In this document: piece by piece, positions 10,192-20,508 of the stretch | Position numbering within the stretch: position 1 is the first letter of the stretch | Layout of the letters: every line of letters begins with the position of its first letter | Origin: Antrodiella citrinella | Taxonomy: Eukaryota > Basidiomycota > Agaricomycetes > Polyporales > Steccherinaceae | Direction: 5' to 3' | Length of the DNA stretch: 44,106 nucleotides | Assembly (NCBI GenBank): GCA_004802725.1 | Contig: SGPM01000232.1 | Span: 1-44,106 of the forward strand | The notes under the pieces: model-generated | Database searches by the model: none | Seen by the model: the letters and a program-made list of their open reading frames with translations, nothing else | Told to the model about the DNA's origin: nothing | Translations under genes and position numbers: made by a program

Positions 10192-10573
10192 GTGACAAAC
10201 GCGTCTCGTCACAGCAGGACACACGCTATGCTCCGTCACATTCGTACAGCCAACGCGACGATTGAAAATCTTGTTTCCAAAGTTTTGTCAGGAGTGTCCA
10301 CGTTGTTGTGTATGTATCGCATCCTGAACCTACCTTCTTGGTACATTCTAACTGATACTACAGCTCTCGACGGCTTGGAGTTCACAAAACTTGAAACGTG
10401 GGTCGTCATGCGAAGGTACGAACACAGAGGTACCTCTTATCCTGTAAGTATGTTACACTCTACTTCGCAAGAGTCTGAAATCACGACGTGTGCCGATGTG
10501 TCCCCTTCTTCAGATTTTGGCATGTACTGGGAATAGGACACAGCGCACAGAGTACCTTGTCGTAAAAAAATAG
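10192..10573 (+). CDS. Small spliced hypothetical protein
   Basis: Three exons (10192-10309, 10364-10443, 10514-10573) join in phase through two good introns (GTATGT...ACTACAG; GTAAGT...TTCTTCAG). They give 73 residues from Met 10228 or 85 from Met 10192, ending VVKK before TAG. Central motifs are LEFTKLETWVVMRRYEHRG and SYPILACTGNRTQRTEY. There is no signal peptide or membrane segment. No family was recognised. Phase-compatible introns with typical motifs argue for a real gene or a recent remnant. It lies head-to-head with ALG5 (133 bp between starts) and just upstream of the F-box copy, so it could be a 5' fragment of something larger. Confidence 0.5.
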
Positions 10574-10644
10574 GTTCGGAGNATTCTTCTGTGGCACGTT
10601 AATTGCTGAGAAGCTGACGTCCAGGNCAANTCTTTTTTGCTGTC

Positions 10645-12304
10645 ATGCAAAGACACGTCACAGCACGAGAGGAAGCGCGGAAAGTGCTGCAGGATGCGTG
10701 TGCTCGAGCCACCGTGGACCACAAGATCAAACTTAATGCGCTCGCGCCAGTCTCTGCACTCCCAACCGAGCTTTTCACCGAATTATTTCTGCACTACGTT
10801 GCCTCGGAGCTCGCGGACGCGGATCCGAAACTNGCATTCCCTCTCACCCATACTCGTTCCTCAACATCACTCACGTATGCCATCACTGGCGGGAGGTTGC
10901 GCTGCGGTCACCGAGAATGTGGCAGAATATCACGTATATCGACTTGGAGACATCGCGGGAGTGTGTCCACACCGGTCCANGACTNGNCCGNTCCAANATC
11001 TNNATCCGNTGCNANANCNNCNTNNANTGCGANNGNNNCTNTGNNTCGANGTAGTNNNNANNCNCNNCGNAGNGNNAACNNTCNTNNCNGNGGTCCGTCG
11101 TGCCNNTGTNCTNTNCCNNNGTNCCANACTCNNNNNNNNNNNNNNNNNNNNNNNNNNNNNNNNNNNNNNNNNNNNNNNNNNNNNNNNNNNNNNNNNNNNN
11201 NNNNNNNNNNNNNNNNNNNNNNNNNNNNNNNNNNNNCNNCNTNCNNNGACTGGTACTCAGTGGATACAGCTTCATGAGCGACAACCTCATTTTTNACTNC
11301 CTCAATTTGTCGGAACTCTCACTGGAGNAGATGGAACCCGATGATATGGAGTATGCCATGCCTGCATTGCAACGGATGCCGCAGCTCAAGCGTCTCGAGC
11401 TTGGTGGGTTCTTCGGATATCCCTGCGGAGAAGATATCGAACTGCCTAATCTCGAGTACTTCTCTTGTGGAGGGATNTCACTTTCTGATCCTACATTCGC
11501 ATGTACGTGGCTGAGGAAGATCACGCTCCCCGCTGCTTGTCCCGTTCACATTGATCTGTCACAGGACAGACTTTTTAAGAACAGCGCCGCCAACTACCCA
11601 CTTCCCGATATCATCTCCGTCATCGACACATTCATCGCGCGTCATCGTGGCGAGCCNATTCGTTGCCTGGCATTTTGGGGTTTTCCGGACAACATATCGA
11701 AGGTANNACAGANCATACACCTCGATCTCTACCCCACTTCACCTGACACAAGAGTTGATCGGTACTGAGGGCACGCAGCCCCCCCTTGCGCGTCGTTTTG
11801 AAACTGCTCTCCGATGAAATACAGGCGTTCATGGATGGGGTCCTCGTATNTCTTCCCCTGGCCCACGTCCGTTCGCTGCTCATCTACGGCCTTCCCTATA
11901 CGACACCGNCGTTCAAAACCTCTTANGTGGCGCTGCTACGAACGATGCCGGAACTCTCTACGTTACACATCANCGACACCTCNTGTAAAGACCTTCACGC
12001 CTTCTTGAACGCCCGGATCGAGCCCGAGCCCGGTGCGCAGAAGACACAACGCTGTCAGTGGCCNTGGCTGATGCCGCAGCTTCGTACGCTCGTCATTGAA
12101 GACGTCGCGTGGAAGCCATCTTTCGAGCAGCGTTTGACGAAAGCTCTCCGGGCTAGGGACGCTGCTGGCACTGGCATAGGTTTGGAGGACATCAGTCTGT
12201 TATACTGCGACGATGTTGACGAGAATGCGGTGCGCAGATTGGACGACGTGTTGGAGGCACTAGTAAATTGGGACGAAGCTGAAGAGTCTTGCAGCGACAC
12301 GTAG
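10645..12304 (+). pseudogene. Damaged copy of family-A F-box gene
   Basis: Close paralogue of the gene at 6677-8332, in opposite orientation. It opens MQRHVTAREEARKVLQDA, has F-box motifs ALPTELFTELFLHYVAS and, in another frame, ITHVCHHWREVALRSP. It continues after the gap with LQRMPQLKRLELGGFFG, DIISVIDTFIARHRGEPIR and, in a third frame, AHVRSLLIYGLPYTTP to the stop at 12304. Frame changes occur near 10825-10835 and 11760-11800 (next to a run of seven C). Bases 10980-11247 are largely N. Since ambiguous bases cluster here, part of the damage may be poor sequence rather than mutation. The leader word GAGAAGCTGACGTCCA (10608-10623) is shared with the intact copy. Confidence 0.75.
10980..11247. 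other. Assembly gap and low-quality bases
   Basis: Interspersed N calls lead into an uninterrupted N run at 11132-11236. Single Ns also occur nearby and at 1132, 1134, 27595 and 27764. Reading frames crossing this block should not be trusted. Confidence 0.95.
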
Positions 12305-12321
12305 ACTGGAGTGTTGGTTTC

Positions 12322-12525
12322 TCCTCTCTCGGACTATCTAATATAATATTGCGGTGCTCTCTGCAGTGACACACACCCGTGTACCAGTCACGACTTGTGA
12401 CAAAAAAGACCTGATGACTTTTAGTCCTTACAAGACATTCAAACAGTCGTTGGAACGGGAACGACCTCTCGGAGAACTATGGACTCTTGTGTCTCAAGCA
12501 ATTCCAATTGGCAGCACTCACCTTG
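12322..12525 (+). repeat. Duplicated segment, copy 1 (empty MITE site)
   Basis: This ~200-bp stretch downstream of the F-box A copy matches 15127-15444 collinearly, including TCCTCTCTCGGAC, CACGACTTGTGACAAAAAAG, TTGGAACGGGAACGACCT and CACTCAC at the end. Small indels distinguish them: about 33 extra bp here near 12355-12388. At 12335-12336 it has a single TA where copy 2 carries the MITE. Confidence 0.85.
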
Positions 12526-12718
12526 CCGCGTATGAAGGTGTTCCGCGGTGGTCAGCCAAGCGTCCACCAAGAGGCTAGTAACGGAGGATATATCACAGAT
12601 GCTGTATCCGAGGCATACCTACTATAATGCACTCCTCCTCTGACAGATGACACGATTTCATTATAAGGACTGTTTTCTCACCGACGAGGCTGCACCGGTG
12701 CTCGTAGCATCCCTACAA

Positions 12719-14458
12719 CTAAAAATAGTTCCTCCTTCGATAATAGACGTCTTCCAAGGGGTCTGAGCTATCGTCCTCCTCCATAAATTCTCGATACTCG
12801 TCTTCGTCTTCATCCTCATCCTCCTCGTCATACTCGACTTCCCCATCCCAAATGACGTCGACGACCTTTTGCAGCTTGGTAACGTCGTCTTGGTTCATGT
12901 TGACACATTTCTTGATGGATAGTTTCTCCAACTTGCGTCTGCCTTTGCGGCGCGCCTTGAAAGCAGCACACAAATCAGCGACGAAGGAATCGTTCTCGTC
13001 GTCATTGATATCCCTGAACCGGACCTCCTGCAGCAGAAGATGCCTCAGATTAGGCATAATGAGTTTCCCCTTCTGTGCCTCTCCTCCTTCAAGACGGGTC
13101 CGAAGCATAGCGATGATATCGCTGGGGTAGGGGGGTTCTGAGGAAATGGAGAGAGCGGCGATCTTGACCACGACCTGGAACAATGCTAGCCACGCTGGCC
13201 TAGCCGACGGGTTGTATGAAACCTCTCGTAGTAACAAGACAGAGACGTCTCGGATCGGTAGACCGCACAACCCTGCCAACATAGATCCGTCTTCAACTAG
13301 ATAGCCTGGTGCCAAAATGGAGAGATGGGCATGAGTGCGATTTTGAATTGGGCCGAGACTTCTCTTGACGAACGCAACTGATCCGCACCGGATGGATAGC
13401 GTCTCAACTGGCTCTTTGTCGTCTTGTATTATTCTTGTACTGAGTTTGGTGGAAATGGCGGGCATGATCAAAGGAATGACATGGGGGGTGCAAGAACTTT
13501 GGAAGTTCAAAGAAATCCTAGCTGATGCTGGGATGACACAGTGGTCTAAGAAGTGGACACAAACAAGGGGAGATCCAAGCAGGATGATGCACGTCAAGTT
13601 TGGCAGTGAGACCGACAACGAGATCGGCGGAAGTCGTGTGATCGTGGTTTGGAGGGGAGCAAGAACACGATTGAGCTCGAGATGTTTCAAGCACGACAAT
13701 GCATGTATGACGGTCACAACATCTGAACACTGTGTCTCTTGCGAGGAGCCAGCGAGGGTGACGGCTAGATGCGTGAGAGATTGGGGGAGGATACTGTCTA
13801 ACCAGCTGAGGTTGTAACCGACTACCTTCAGTTCCTCTAAACGTGGGGTAGAGCATGCCGATGTGAGGAATACCGGTAATGTCAAGGGCGTGGAACCGTA
13901 ATATGAGGAACCAGCGATTGTGAGTAATCTGAGGAGCGGCGCGGATGAAGGAATGTTGTCGGTGAGAGTTTTCAGTGTCCCCAGTGGCACATTCAGGTTC
14001 AATGTCTCTACGTGTCCGAGCTCCGAGGCAATCAGGTGGAGAGCAGGAAGCCATTTGATGTCCGCACAGTCATTGGACGCGTGTATTTGAAGCGGGGCGT
14101 GTTTTGCTCGTGATATGAACGCCTGGACGCGTTCCACGCTCCCTTGACCAATGCGAATATCGGTCCATAAGTTGGGCGTGCACAGCCCTATCTCCCGCCA
14201 ACGATGGCATACATGAGTGACTGTCAACCAGCGGTGGTAAGAGTCGCGATAGTAGCCAGGATCCCGATGCGTGGCCATGACCGTGATGTACCAGAGGAAA
14301 ATATGGCCAAGTATCTCGGGAGGGAGGCGAGCGACGGGGATGATAGCGTTCATGCGACGTCTCAACTCAGCGATGGCGCGGAAGTGTTCCTCTACTTCCT
14401 TCGCTAATTTCTTGCGAGTTTCCTCAATGAATGCAGACGTCGTGACACCTGATGACAT
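12719..14458 (-). CDS. F-box protein, family B, acidic C-terminus
   Basis: Probable SCF substrate receptor. The intact intronless coding frame is 579 residues, and a 61-nt intron (14460-14520) sits just before the ATG in the 5' UTR. A short N-terminal helix-rich part (ETRKKLAKEVEEHFRAIAELR) leads into the F-box at about 40-103 (VARLPPEILGHIFLWYI, VTHVCHRWREIGLCTPNLW). The remainder has LRR-like hydrophobic repeats (LKHLELNRVL, LPNLTCIILLGS, MPNLRHLLLQEV) and an LEKLSIKKC segment. The tail is strongly acidic (YDEEDEDEDEDEYREF). Relics of the same family lie at 24938-26830. This copy has no stop or frameshift and is the best candidate for a working member. The substrate is unknown. Confidence 0.8.
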   Translation of the reverse strand: MSSGVTTSAFIEETRKKLAKEVEEHFRAIAELRRRMNAIIPVARLPPEILGHIFLWYITVMATHRDPGYYRDSYHRWLTVTHVCHRWREIGLCTPNLWTDIRIGQGSVERVQAFISRAKHAPLQIHASNDCADIKWLPALHLIASELGHVETLNLNVPLGTLKTLTDNIPSSAPLLRLLTIAGSSYYGSTPLTLPVFLTSACSTPRLEELKVVGYNLSWLDSILPQSLTHLAVTLAGSSQETQCSDVVTVIHALSCLKHLELNRVLAPLQTTITRLPPISLSVSLPNLTCIILLGSPLVCVHFLDHCVIPASARISLNFQSSCTPHVIPLIMPAISTKLSTRIIQDDKEPVETLSIRCGSVAFVKRSLGPIQNRTHAHLSILAPGYLVEDGSMLAGLCGLPIRDVSVLLLREVSYNPSARPAWLALFQVVVKIAALSISSEPPYPSDIIAMLRTRLEGGEAQKGKLIMPNLRHLLLQEVRFRDINDDENDSFVADLCAAFKARRKGRRKLEKLSIKKCVNMNQDDVTKLQKVVDVIWDGEVEYDEEDEDEDEDEYREFMEEDDSSDPLEDVYYRRRNYF

Positions 14459-15126
14459 GCTGCAAAAACATCATAGTATTAGGAAAACCTGTTGGCGGCG
14501 CCGAACAAACGTTAACGTACCTGTCTGCCAGTGTCTTTGCAGCCAGGGTCAAGCATCCATCCATCGCAAATGATGAGGTACACTGATGACGATGTCTGTA
14601 AAAATGACAAGTCTGCGAGTGGTAAGACTCGAACGGAACCTGCGGCGTCGTTGCGTCCGAGACTCTCCGAGACTCCGACCGACTCGGAGATGATTTGCGT
14701 CGAAGATGATTGTGAATTTCTGAAAATGCACGTTCTTACTCAAAAGGTCGTCCGAGCACTCGGGACAAGCTCAGGAGACAATGCTCGACATTATTGTTAG
14801 AGGGTCAATTACCGCTCAAATATCCAATCAATTATTGATATCTTGCCCGTAGATGTGGTATATAACTTCCAGACATATACTGAAAATCGCGCTCCTATAT
14901 TATTGAACTCACATTTCTATTGTCTTTGAACATCTACTATTTAAAAACTGAGTAGGTCGCTATGACAACTTCTAGTATTACAGTCTCAACTACTTTCAAT
15001 AAAGTGTATACAATAGATGATGGTCGAATGCCGAAGCATACAATTATAAAGACTCGGGTTGATAGTAGAGACTTAGATACCCCCTCTACGGGGATCAATA
15101 TTTGAGTTGTGATTGATCTTCGAGAT

Positions 15127-15444
15127 TCCTCTCTCGGACTACTATATCTCACGGTATCTTCGGAACCACCACAAGTTGGTAAAATGGGCTCCTAAGCCAA
15201 TGAGGAGCCAGGATTTCTCGATCAGCGCTTGAATTTTGGCTGGGGATCCGAACTTCTGGTGGTTACGAAGATACGATGGGATATAGTATCTAATACAATT
15301 TTGCGGCCACGACTTGTGACAAAAAAGACCTGATGACTTTCAGTCCTTACTGTAAAATTACAAGACATTTGTTGGAACGGGAACGACCTATCGGAGGCTC
15401 GGACCCTTGTATCTCAAGCAACTTCAATTGGTAGCACTCACTTG
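15127..15444 (+). repeat. Duplicated segment, copy 2 (MITE-occupied)
   Basis: Collinear with 12322-12525 but interrupted by the MITE at 15142-15286. Left flank TCCTCTCTCGGAC and right flank TCTAATA are contiguous around one TA in copy 1. No F-box coding sequence precedes this copy, so the duplication covered only downstream non-coding DNA or the gene part has been lost. Confidence 0.85.
15142..15286 (-). mobile_element. MITE copy 2 (~145 bp, TA target duplication)
   Basis: Nearly identical to the inverted complement of 6068-6211. By eye there are only two differences: one T indel in the interior and one A/G change in the terminal repeat. It is flanked by TA at 15140-15141 and 15287-15288. 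The high identity suggests recent movement of both copies. Confidence 0.9.
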
Positions 15445-16283
15445 TCCTTTCGTCAGCATCACATGTCAGAGTCCTGAACGCGATGATTTGAGTCTGTACG
15501 GACTATCGTACATCTTGAGGTCTGAGAGAGCACTGCAGAGAAAACGTACAAGTAAAGCTGGCGACGCAATGCATTGCGTTGGCTGAGATGAAAAACCGCT
15601 CGATCTCACTTTCTACATAATCTTAACCCGTGGTCAGTGAGTGTGTTGTCACTCACCCATGCTGGTTTCAGAACGCACTCCGATACCCTATACCTGACGC
15701 TGCTCACTACAGTGCCCGATCGGGTTCGACTATGATGGCCAATGTACTCTGACTAGTGACACGATAATTAAGGTGCCTACAGTCAGAGTAGTAATGATTC
15801 AGCTGGTATACAGGCCGAGCTGCTGTCGTTGGAACGAACAACCTGGAAAACCACACATAATTGCCAAATGCAGCAGAACGGCGGTGATCGGGAGGCGCAA
15901 TGGTCCGGACTGACTACTCGTCTAACTGATGCAGAAACAAGGGCTCGGATGTGACACACGTACTACAAATCCCGGAGAGGTGAGCCTTTTGCGGAGGTGT
16001 AGCATTCGTTGAAACGTACTATCTGATGAAATATGTATCTGGAGAGGTTCATACTAGGAGGGGCTGGACAATAGGGCTGGCCGTAGAGCAGACGAATCGA
16101 GCCTGGAACAAGGGGTCGGCATGATGGCAGCCGCTGGAAGAGTTGACCAACGCTCTAGGCTGTGTCTACGGACGCAGAAATAAAACTATCGGTCGCCGTT
16201 CCCTGCACGTCCCACCTGCCCTTTGCTCTGTGTGTCGCCGTGTACAACGTCAACAGACGCCGTGCTCGTCGACAACGCTCTCC

Positions 16284-18646
16284 ATGTTATCTCAAAACCC
16301 CCAACACTTCCTCTCAACAGTGTCAACACCGCTCTCGACCTCTAGCGCGTCGGCACATAAGCGGCCACGGGGGATCTGGAAGGGCCGGCGAGAGTCTCCA
16401 GACCCTAACATCCTTGTGTCTCACGATCTCGACACCGACTTCGAGGACGACCACCCTCTCGATTCCTACGACGACGATCTCGACGACTGCCACTCTACAA
16501 GCTCGTCGTCGTCTTCCAAGCGCCGCCGTGTCTCTGGCGCATACACCGATCTCGGCAACTCCGCCTCGCGCCCTTTATCGCCCGATCCGTCGTATTCGGC
16601 CTTTTCCGGCCTCTACCATGCCCAGCGCGCCCAAGCGACCATGTATGTGGTAAAGTCTCGGAGCACAATGATTCACAGCGCGAGCACGTCCAATTCAACT
16701 TCAGATGGAAGACCGAAGGGACCATCGACGGTGGATATGGAGGATTGGGAGAATTTGAAGGAGTTGTTTTCACGGGCAGCTGAGCTGTGTGAACGTGCGT
16801 TTGGCTGGACGCGATGTACCCGCTTGATTGTGCTCATACGATTCCTTGTCGACTTCAGATGATGAGATCCAGGAGGCTCTACCACTCCTGAGGGCAGTTC
16901 TGCGAGAATGCCACCGTATGCTTACTATCCACCCCGACCCCTCCGTTATTTACATGGACGCACAGAACGTCCGGGGCAGCCGCTCTCCAGTGGAAGCAGT
17001 CACGCCACCTGAGGAGCGGTTGCATCGGGACTGGGGACAAGATGCCTTTGACCAGGCAGTCAGGGAGAACCACCCACGGGGAGTCAGGAGATCGAGGTAC
17101 GTCCGTGGATCTTCCTCCTTTTGCTGCTTATCCTGACACTTTGGAGCAGGCACCACGGGGAACTACCGACCGCATTTCACGCCACGTTTGGGATCGCCCT
17201 GTTTCTTATGGGCAATATCATTTCCCAAGAGCCGTCACTTGCTTTGCCAGACGAGCCCTCATCCCCTTCAACTTATTGGCTGGGTGCCCTCGACGTGTTT
17301 GAAACTGGCGAGAGTTTGCCGTGTCTCATCGATGGCAAAGTCAATAGCGAAATCAGCGAAGATTGGAGGATGGCGATCGCATGGGGTCGGACACTTGTTT
17401 GCCTCGCAGACGAGAAGATCTCATCCGCACTTCGAGTAGAGCTGAAGACCGAGAGCAAGTCGTTAAGCGAGAGACAGCCTACCCTCCAAGAGGCCTGGGC
17501 TGCTGTCAATTCCAACGCCGGCTCGCCGTTCACACTCTCCGAACCGACGTGGACAAAAGACTCGCCATTCTACTCTATCGCCGCGAACAGACCGCCAGTC
17601 ACCCGACGAATGTCGCTGTACTCCGCGTCCGCGCACGATATCATGGTCCTGGCGACCGACCAATTCTCCCGGGGGATCTTCCACATGCCACACCCGCACT
17701 ACCCCAGTTCTCACAACCCTACGCACCTCAACACTGGCTCCCTAACTGGCTCCCTATCACCCGCTCTCTACCGCCATCCTTCCGACTTACCAATGCAGTC
17801 CCCTGACGCTACTGATCTGACACCATCATCGACTTCATCCACATCGACCAGCAGCACCATCACGTCTTATTTCCATCCAATACCCTCCTCGTCACACTAC
17901 CACCCCCACTCGCATCGGGACCCACGATCACATTTTTCCCGCCCGAAGGAGCTGTTCACCATCGCATCCGAGGTCCTCGGAGTCTCCGAGCGGTTACCCT
18001 CGTCTGCTCACCGAGAGTACTGGGCCGTCTGGGCGGACTCGGTGTTCAACCAGATGAAGATGGAGGCTGACATCGACGTGTGGCGAGGGGCGGTGACGAG
18101 GGCGAGAGGCAGGTGCTGGCTCGTCGTGGGCAGTGCACGTGCAGAAGAAATCGAAGAGCTGATGGAGAGCGGCGACATGGTTGTTCTGAACACCCGGGAC
18201 GCGGAGGAGGCGAGAGAGGCGCTGACCATGGGTATGTTTATCTATTTTCTTATCAGATAAGCAACCTAATCAGACTTTCTCACAGCCATCTCGTTTTTCG
18301 AACGGGCGAAAGGTTCAGCCACTGCTACGCCAGACGAGGACACGGAAGATATATCTCCGTTGGTGAGTCCGCACGTCTCCTGTTCCGCCCGCACATGTTG
18401 ACTTGACGTTATGGCCAGCTCACTGAGGCTCTTATTACGCTCGCGAATCTTACTCCGGACGAGAACAAGCGGGAGGAGTTGTACTCCCGCGCCCAAGCTG
18501 AAGGTGGTGACGAGATTGTCATGGAGCTTGGGATATACCCATCTGCATCGGGGTCTGGACCGACACCAGCTCAGGGTGTCTTCGATGCCATGGATACGGA
18601 CGGCGTCCCGAAAGATGGGGATGACGATGCGATGGACGAGACCTAA
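16284..18646 (+). CDS. ETT1/NRO1-like TPR protein
   Basis: Five exons (16284-16794, 16859-17096, 17150-18231, 18286-18362, 18419-18646) join in phase to 711 residues. The N-terminus carries KRPRG and an acidic, Ser-rich, low-complexity part (about 50-80). Then come LKELFSRAAELCER, LPLLRAVLRECHRML, FHATFGIALFLMGNII, TYWLGALDVFETGE and DWRMAIAWGRTLVCLADEK, resembling the helical TPR-like scaffold of fungal Ett1/Nro1. A Ser/Thr/His-rich insert follows (about 420-500), then ELFTIASEVLGVSERL, AVTRARGRCWLVVG and a C-terminal helical part ending in an acidic tail. Ett1 affects translation termination and Nro1 controls oxygen sensing with the Ofd1 dioxygenase. Which role applies here is unknown. The start could lie upstream (frame open to 16143). 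Family call is by motif memory, moderately sure. Confidence 0.65.
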
Positions 18647-18762
18647 TTGTGGTCCCCATCTATATTCGGCCTGAGTCTGCTGTCTCTTCCCTCTACTATT
18701 TTTCCCTGCTGGTTCTTGTGCTTCTCTTCTCTTTGGTTCGCATGGCGTCTTGCTTGCTGCTT

Positions 18763-18783
18763 CATCATCATCATCATCATCAT
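18763..18783. repeat. (CAT)7 microsatellite
   Basis: Seven perfect CAT units lie about 117 bp downstream of the ETT1-like stop, probably in its 3' UTR. No functional meaning is implied. Confidence 0.9.
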
Positions 18784-19797
18784 TCCATATTTTGCATCCC
18801 CATATCAGTCTCGCACACACAGATCTCATATCCCTTCATTCAATCTGGTCTCTGGTTGTTCTCTGTTCGCTCATACCGCTATAGACATCCGGCTCCATCG
18901 CTTCTGCCGAGCGATGAGAAAGTCGTATGTATGTTTATCCTATATAATGTATCTCTAATCACTACATAGAAGTGGAATGTGTTGATTGCGAAGGTGCCCA
19001 CATAATCCATCTGAGTCGTTGCGATGCCGTACTTCCACGCATGAGGACGTGGATGTCGCACGCATTATTACTTCTGTATGGTAGCATTTTAGCTCAGATT
19101 ATCGGTGGGTGATATCACTCCGCCTGTTCCCAGCCTGGGGCAGTCTCGATCAAAGAGTAAACCAGTACCTTTCGTCAACCACGATCTCTTCCGCTTGGCT
19201 GTAGCGTGGACACGTCTGAGCACAATTTGGGCAACATTTATTGAACACGTCGCAGAGTACACACACTAACTGTCGGCTTCTATAAGCTTCTTTGCCACAG
19301 GTTCCGGAAGCTTTGCGTGCAGCCCCGTCGTACTTTGATCATGATTCTTGCCGTTGTTTCGGATGCTTGCTCAGAGAATAACTTCAAAAAGACAATTCAC
19401 ATCCTTCAAGGACCAGGTAAAGGAAGTAAACAGAAGAATGTAGGTCCATGCAGGTACTACGTCGCATCTTGGCATCCCTCCATTTGATTTTTGCGCACTT
19501 CTTCCGACGTCGGGGATTCGGTCGAATGGCTTTTGAGGTATGTACGGGCGCCTAGATAAAGCTGATCGTCCACTTTTCTCACGCAGACGTTGAATCTTCA
19601 ATCCGCTGGCGTGCATCATGAACTCAGAACTGCATCTTCCACCTGGCAATGTGACTACATTCGCTCCTGGCTTTCCTGAACTCAACCACACGTGGTGACG
19701 ACTGTCAAAGGAGCAGTCATGAGAACGGAACGGCTTGTTTAATCATCCGAATCCGCCCAAGACCGCAAAATCCCTCGCTTCCTTGAGGTCGAAAATT

Positions 19798-19808
19798 TTA
19801 TCTGATAA
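19798..19808. promoter_or_regulatory. Palindromic GATA site TTATCTGATAA
   Basis: It matches the extended fungal iron-repressor GATA consensus ATCWGATAA on both strands. It lies about 0.7 kb upstream of the ferric reductase start. A GATA factor of the SreA/Urbs1/Fep1 group would be expected to repress the gene when iron is plentiful. Binding is inferred. Confidence 0.5.
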
Positions 19809-20086
19809 AATTCTGATTCGTACCTCGTTTCGCTCTCCACCGAGTCACCGACAACAGCGCCGCACGCATGCAGTTTTTGAATACCAACGTGCATAAGACG
19901 CCGCTGCCGCAAGTGAGGTCAATAGGCGCGAGGACGGCTCGTACGTGGCGATCTGTTCTACTGACGTTCTCATGCTCATCGTGCCATTCTCCTCGTGATC
20001 ACAGAGGGAGAGATCGTCTCGTGTTTTTCCGGTGGACCGAAGAATTGGCCACTGGTGCGGGAGATGTAGGTCGAGTTACCCCTGCT

Positions 20087-20095
20087 ATCAGATAA
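20087..20095 (+). promoter_or_regulatory. GATA site ATCAGATAA
   Basis: A second perfect ATCWGATAA match, about 420 bp upstream of the ferric reductase ATG. A weaker cluster (TGATATCTAATCAGATA) follows at about 20124-20140. Confidence 0.5.
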
Positions 20096-20508
20096 GATGA
20101 CACATTTCATGTGGACCCCGTCTGATATCTAATCAGATACCACATCAGCTGGTCACGGCAGAAACGCCGCTTGGCTCTTTCCTCCAATCACCATTCCCCA
20201 TTCCTACATCCGACCAGGGCTCGTTCGTATTCTGGAACATGTTCGCATACGATACACACCAGGGGCGTGCTAGGGCGTGCTTCGTGCACACCTGCCACCC
20301 CATTCCAGCCGTATTTGCCGCAAAGTTTGTGGTATCTGCACTTCCGAACAAAATATTCATGCCCTCGAACCGGTATATATGAAACCATCCCAAGAAACTG
20401 CGTGATGCTAGTTCTAGTTTGGAGTGAACCCTCGAGGTCTTGGCCCACCGCTTCTTTCCCCCACCCCCCGCCCTGCACCCCAGCAAGGCGACCGATCCTC
20501 GCACTTTG

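Larger units (their letters stand above)
14521..16283. other. Gene-poor intergenic region
   Basis: About 1.76 kb without a supported gene. AT-rich sequence (14800-15100) is followed by the duplicated segment carrying a MITE (15127-15444), then undistinguished sequence up to the ETT1-like start. ORFs here are short and lack motifs. Confidence 0.5.
18647..20508. other. Long intergenic region and ferric reductase promoter
   Basis: About 1.86 kb without a supported gene. The left end is the ETT1-like 3' UTR. The right part holds GATA motifs (listed separately) and a TATATAT box at 20374-20380, about 130 bp before the ferric reductase ATG. ORFs here have no recognisable motifs. Confidence 0.5.

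Noticed and set aside
10883..11524. Long minus-strand ORF across the N block
   Set aside because: It is open only because Ns hide stops, and it lies antisense to the F-box copy.
13518..14054. 178-residue minus-strand ORF overlapping F-box B
   Set aside because: Alternative frame inside a well-supported 579-residue coding frame.
18763..18783. Poly-His coding tract from the CAT repeat
   Set aside because: It lies after the ETT1-like stop codon, and ORFs through it have no splice or domain support.
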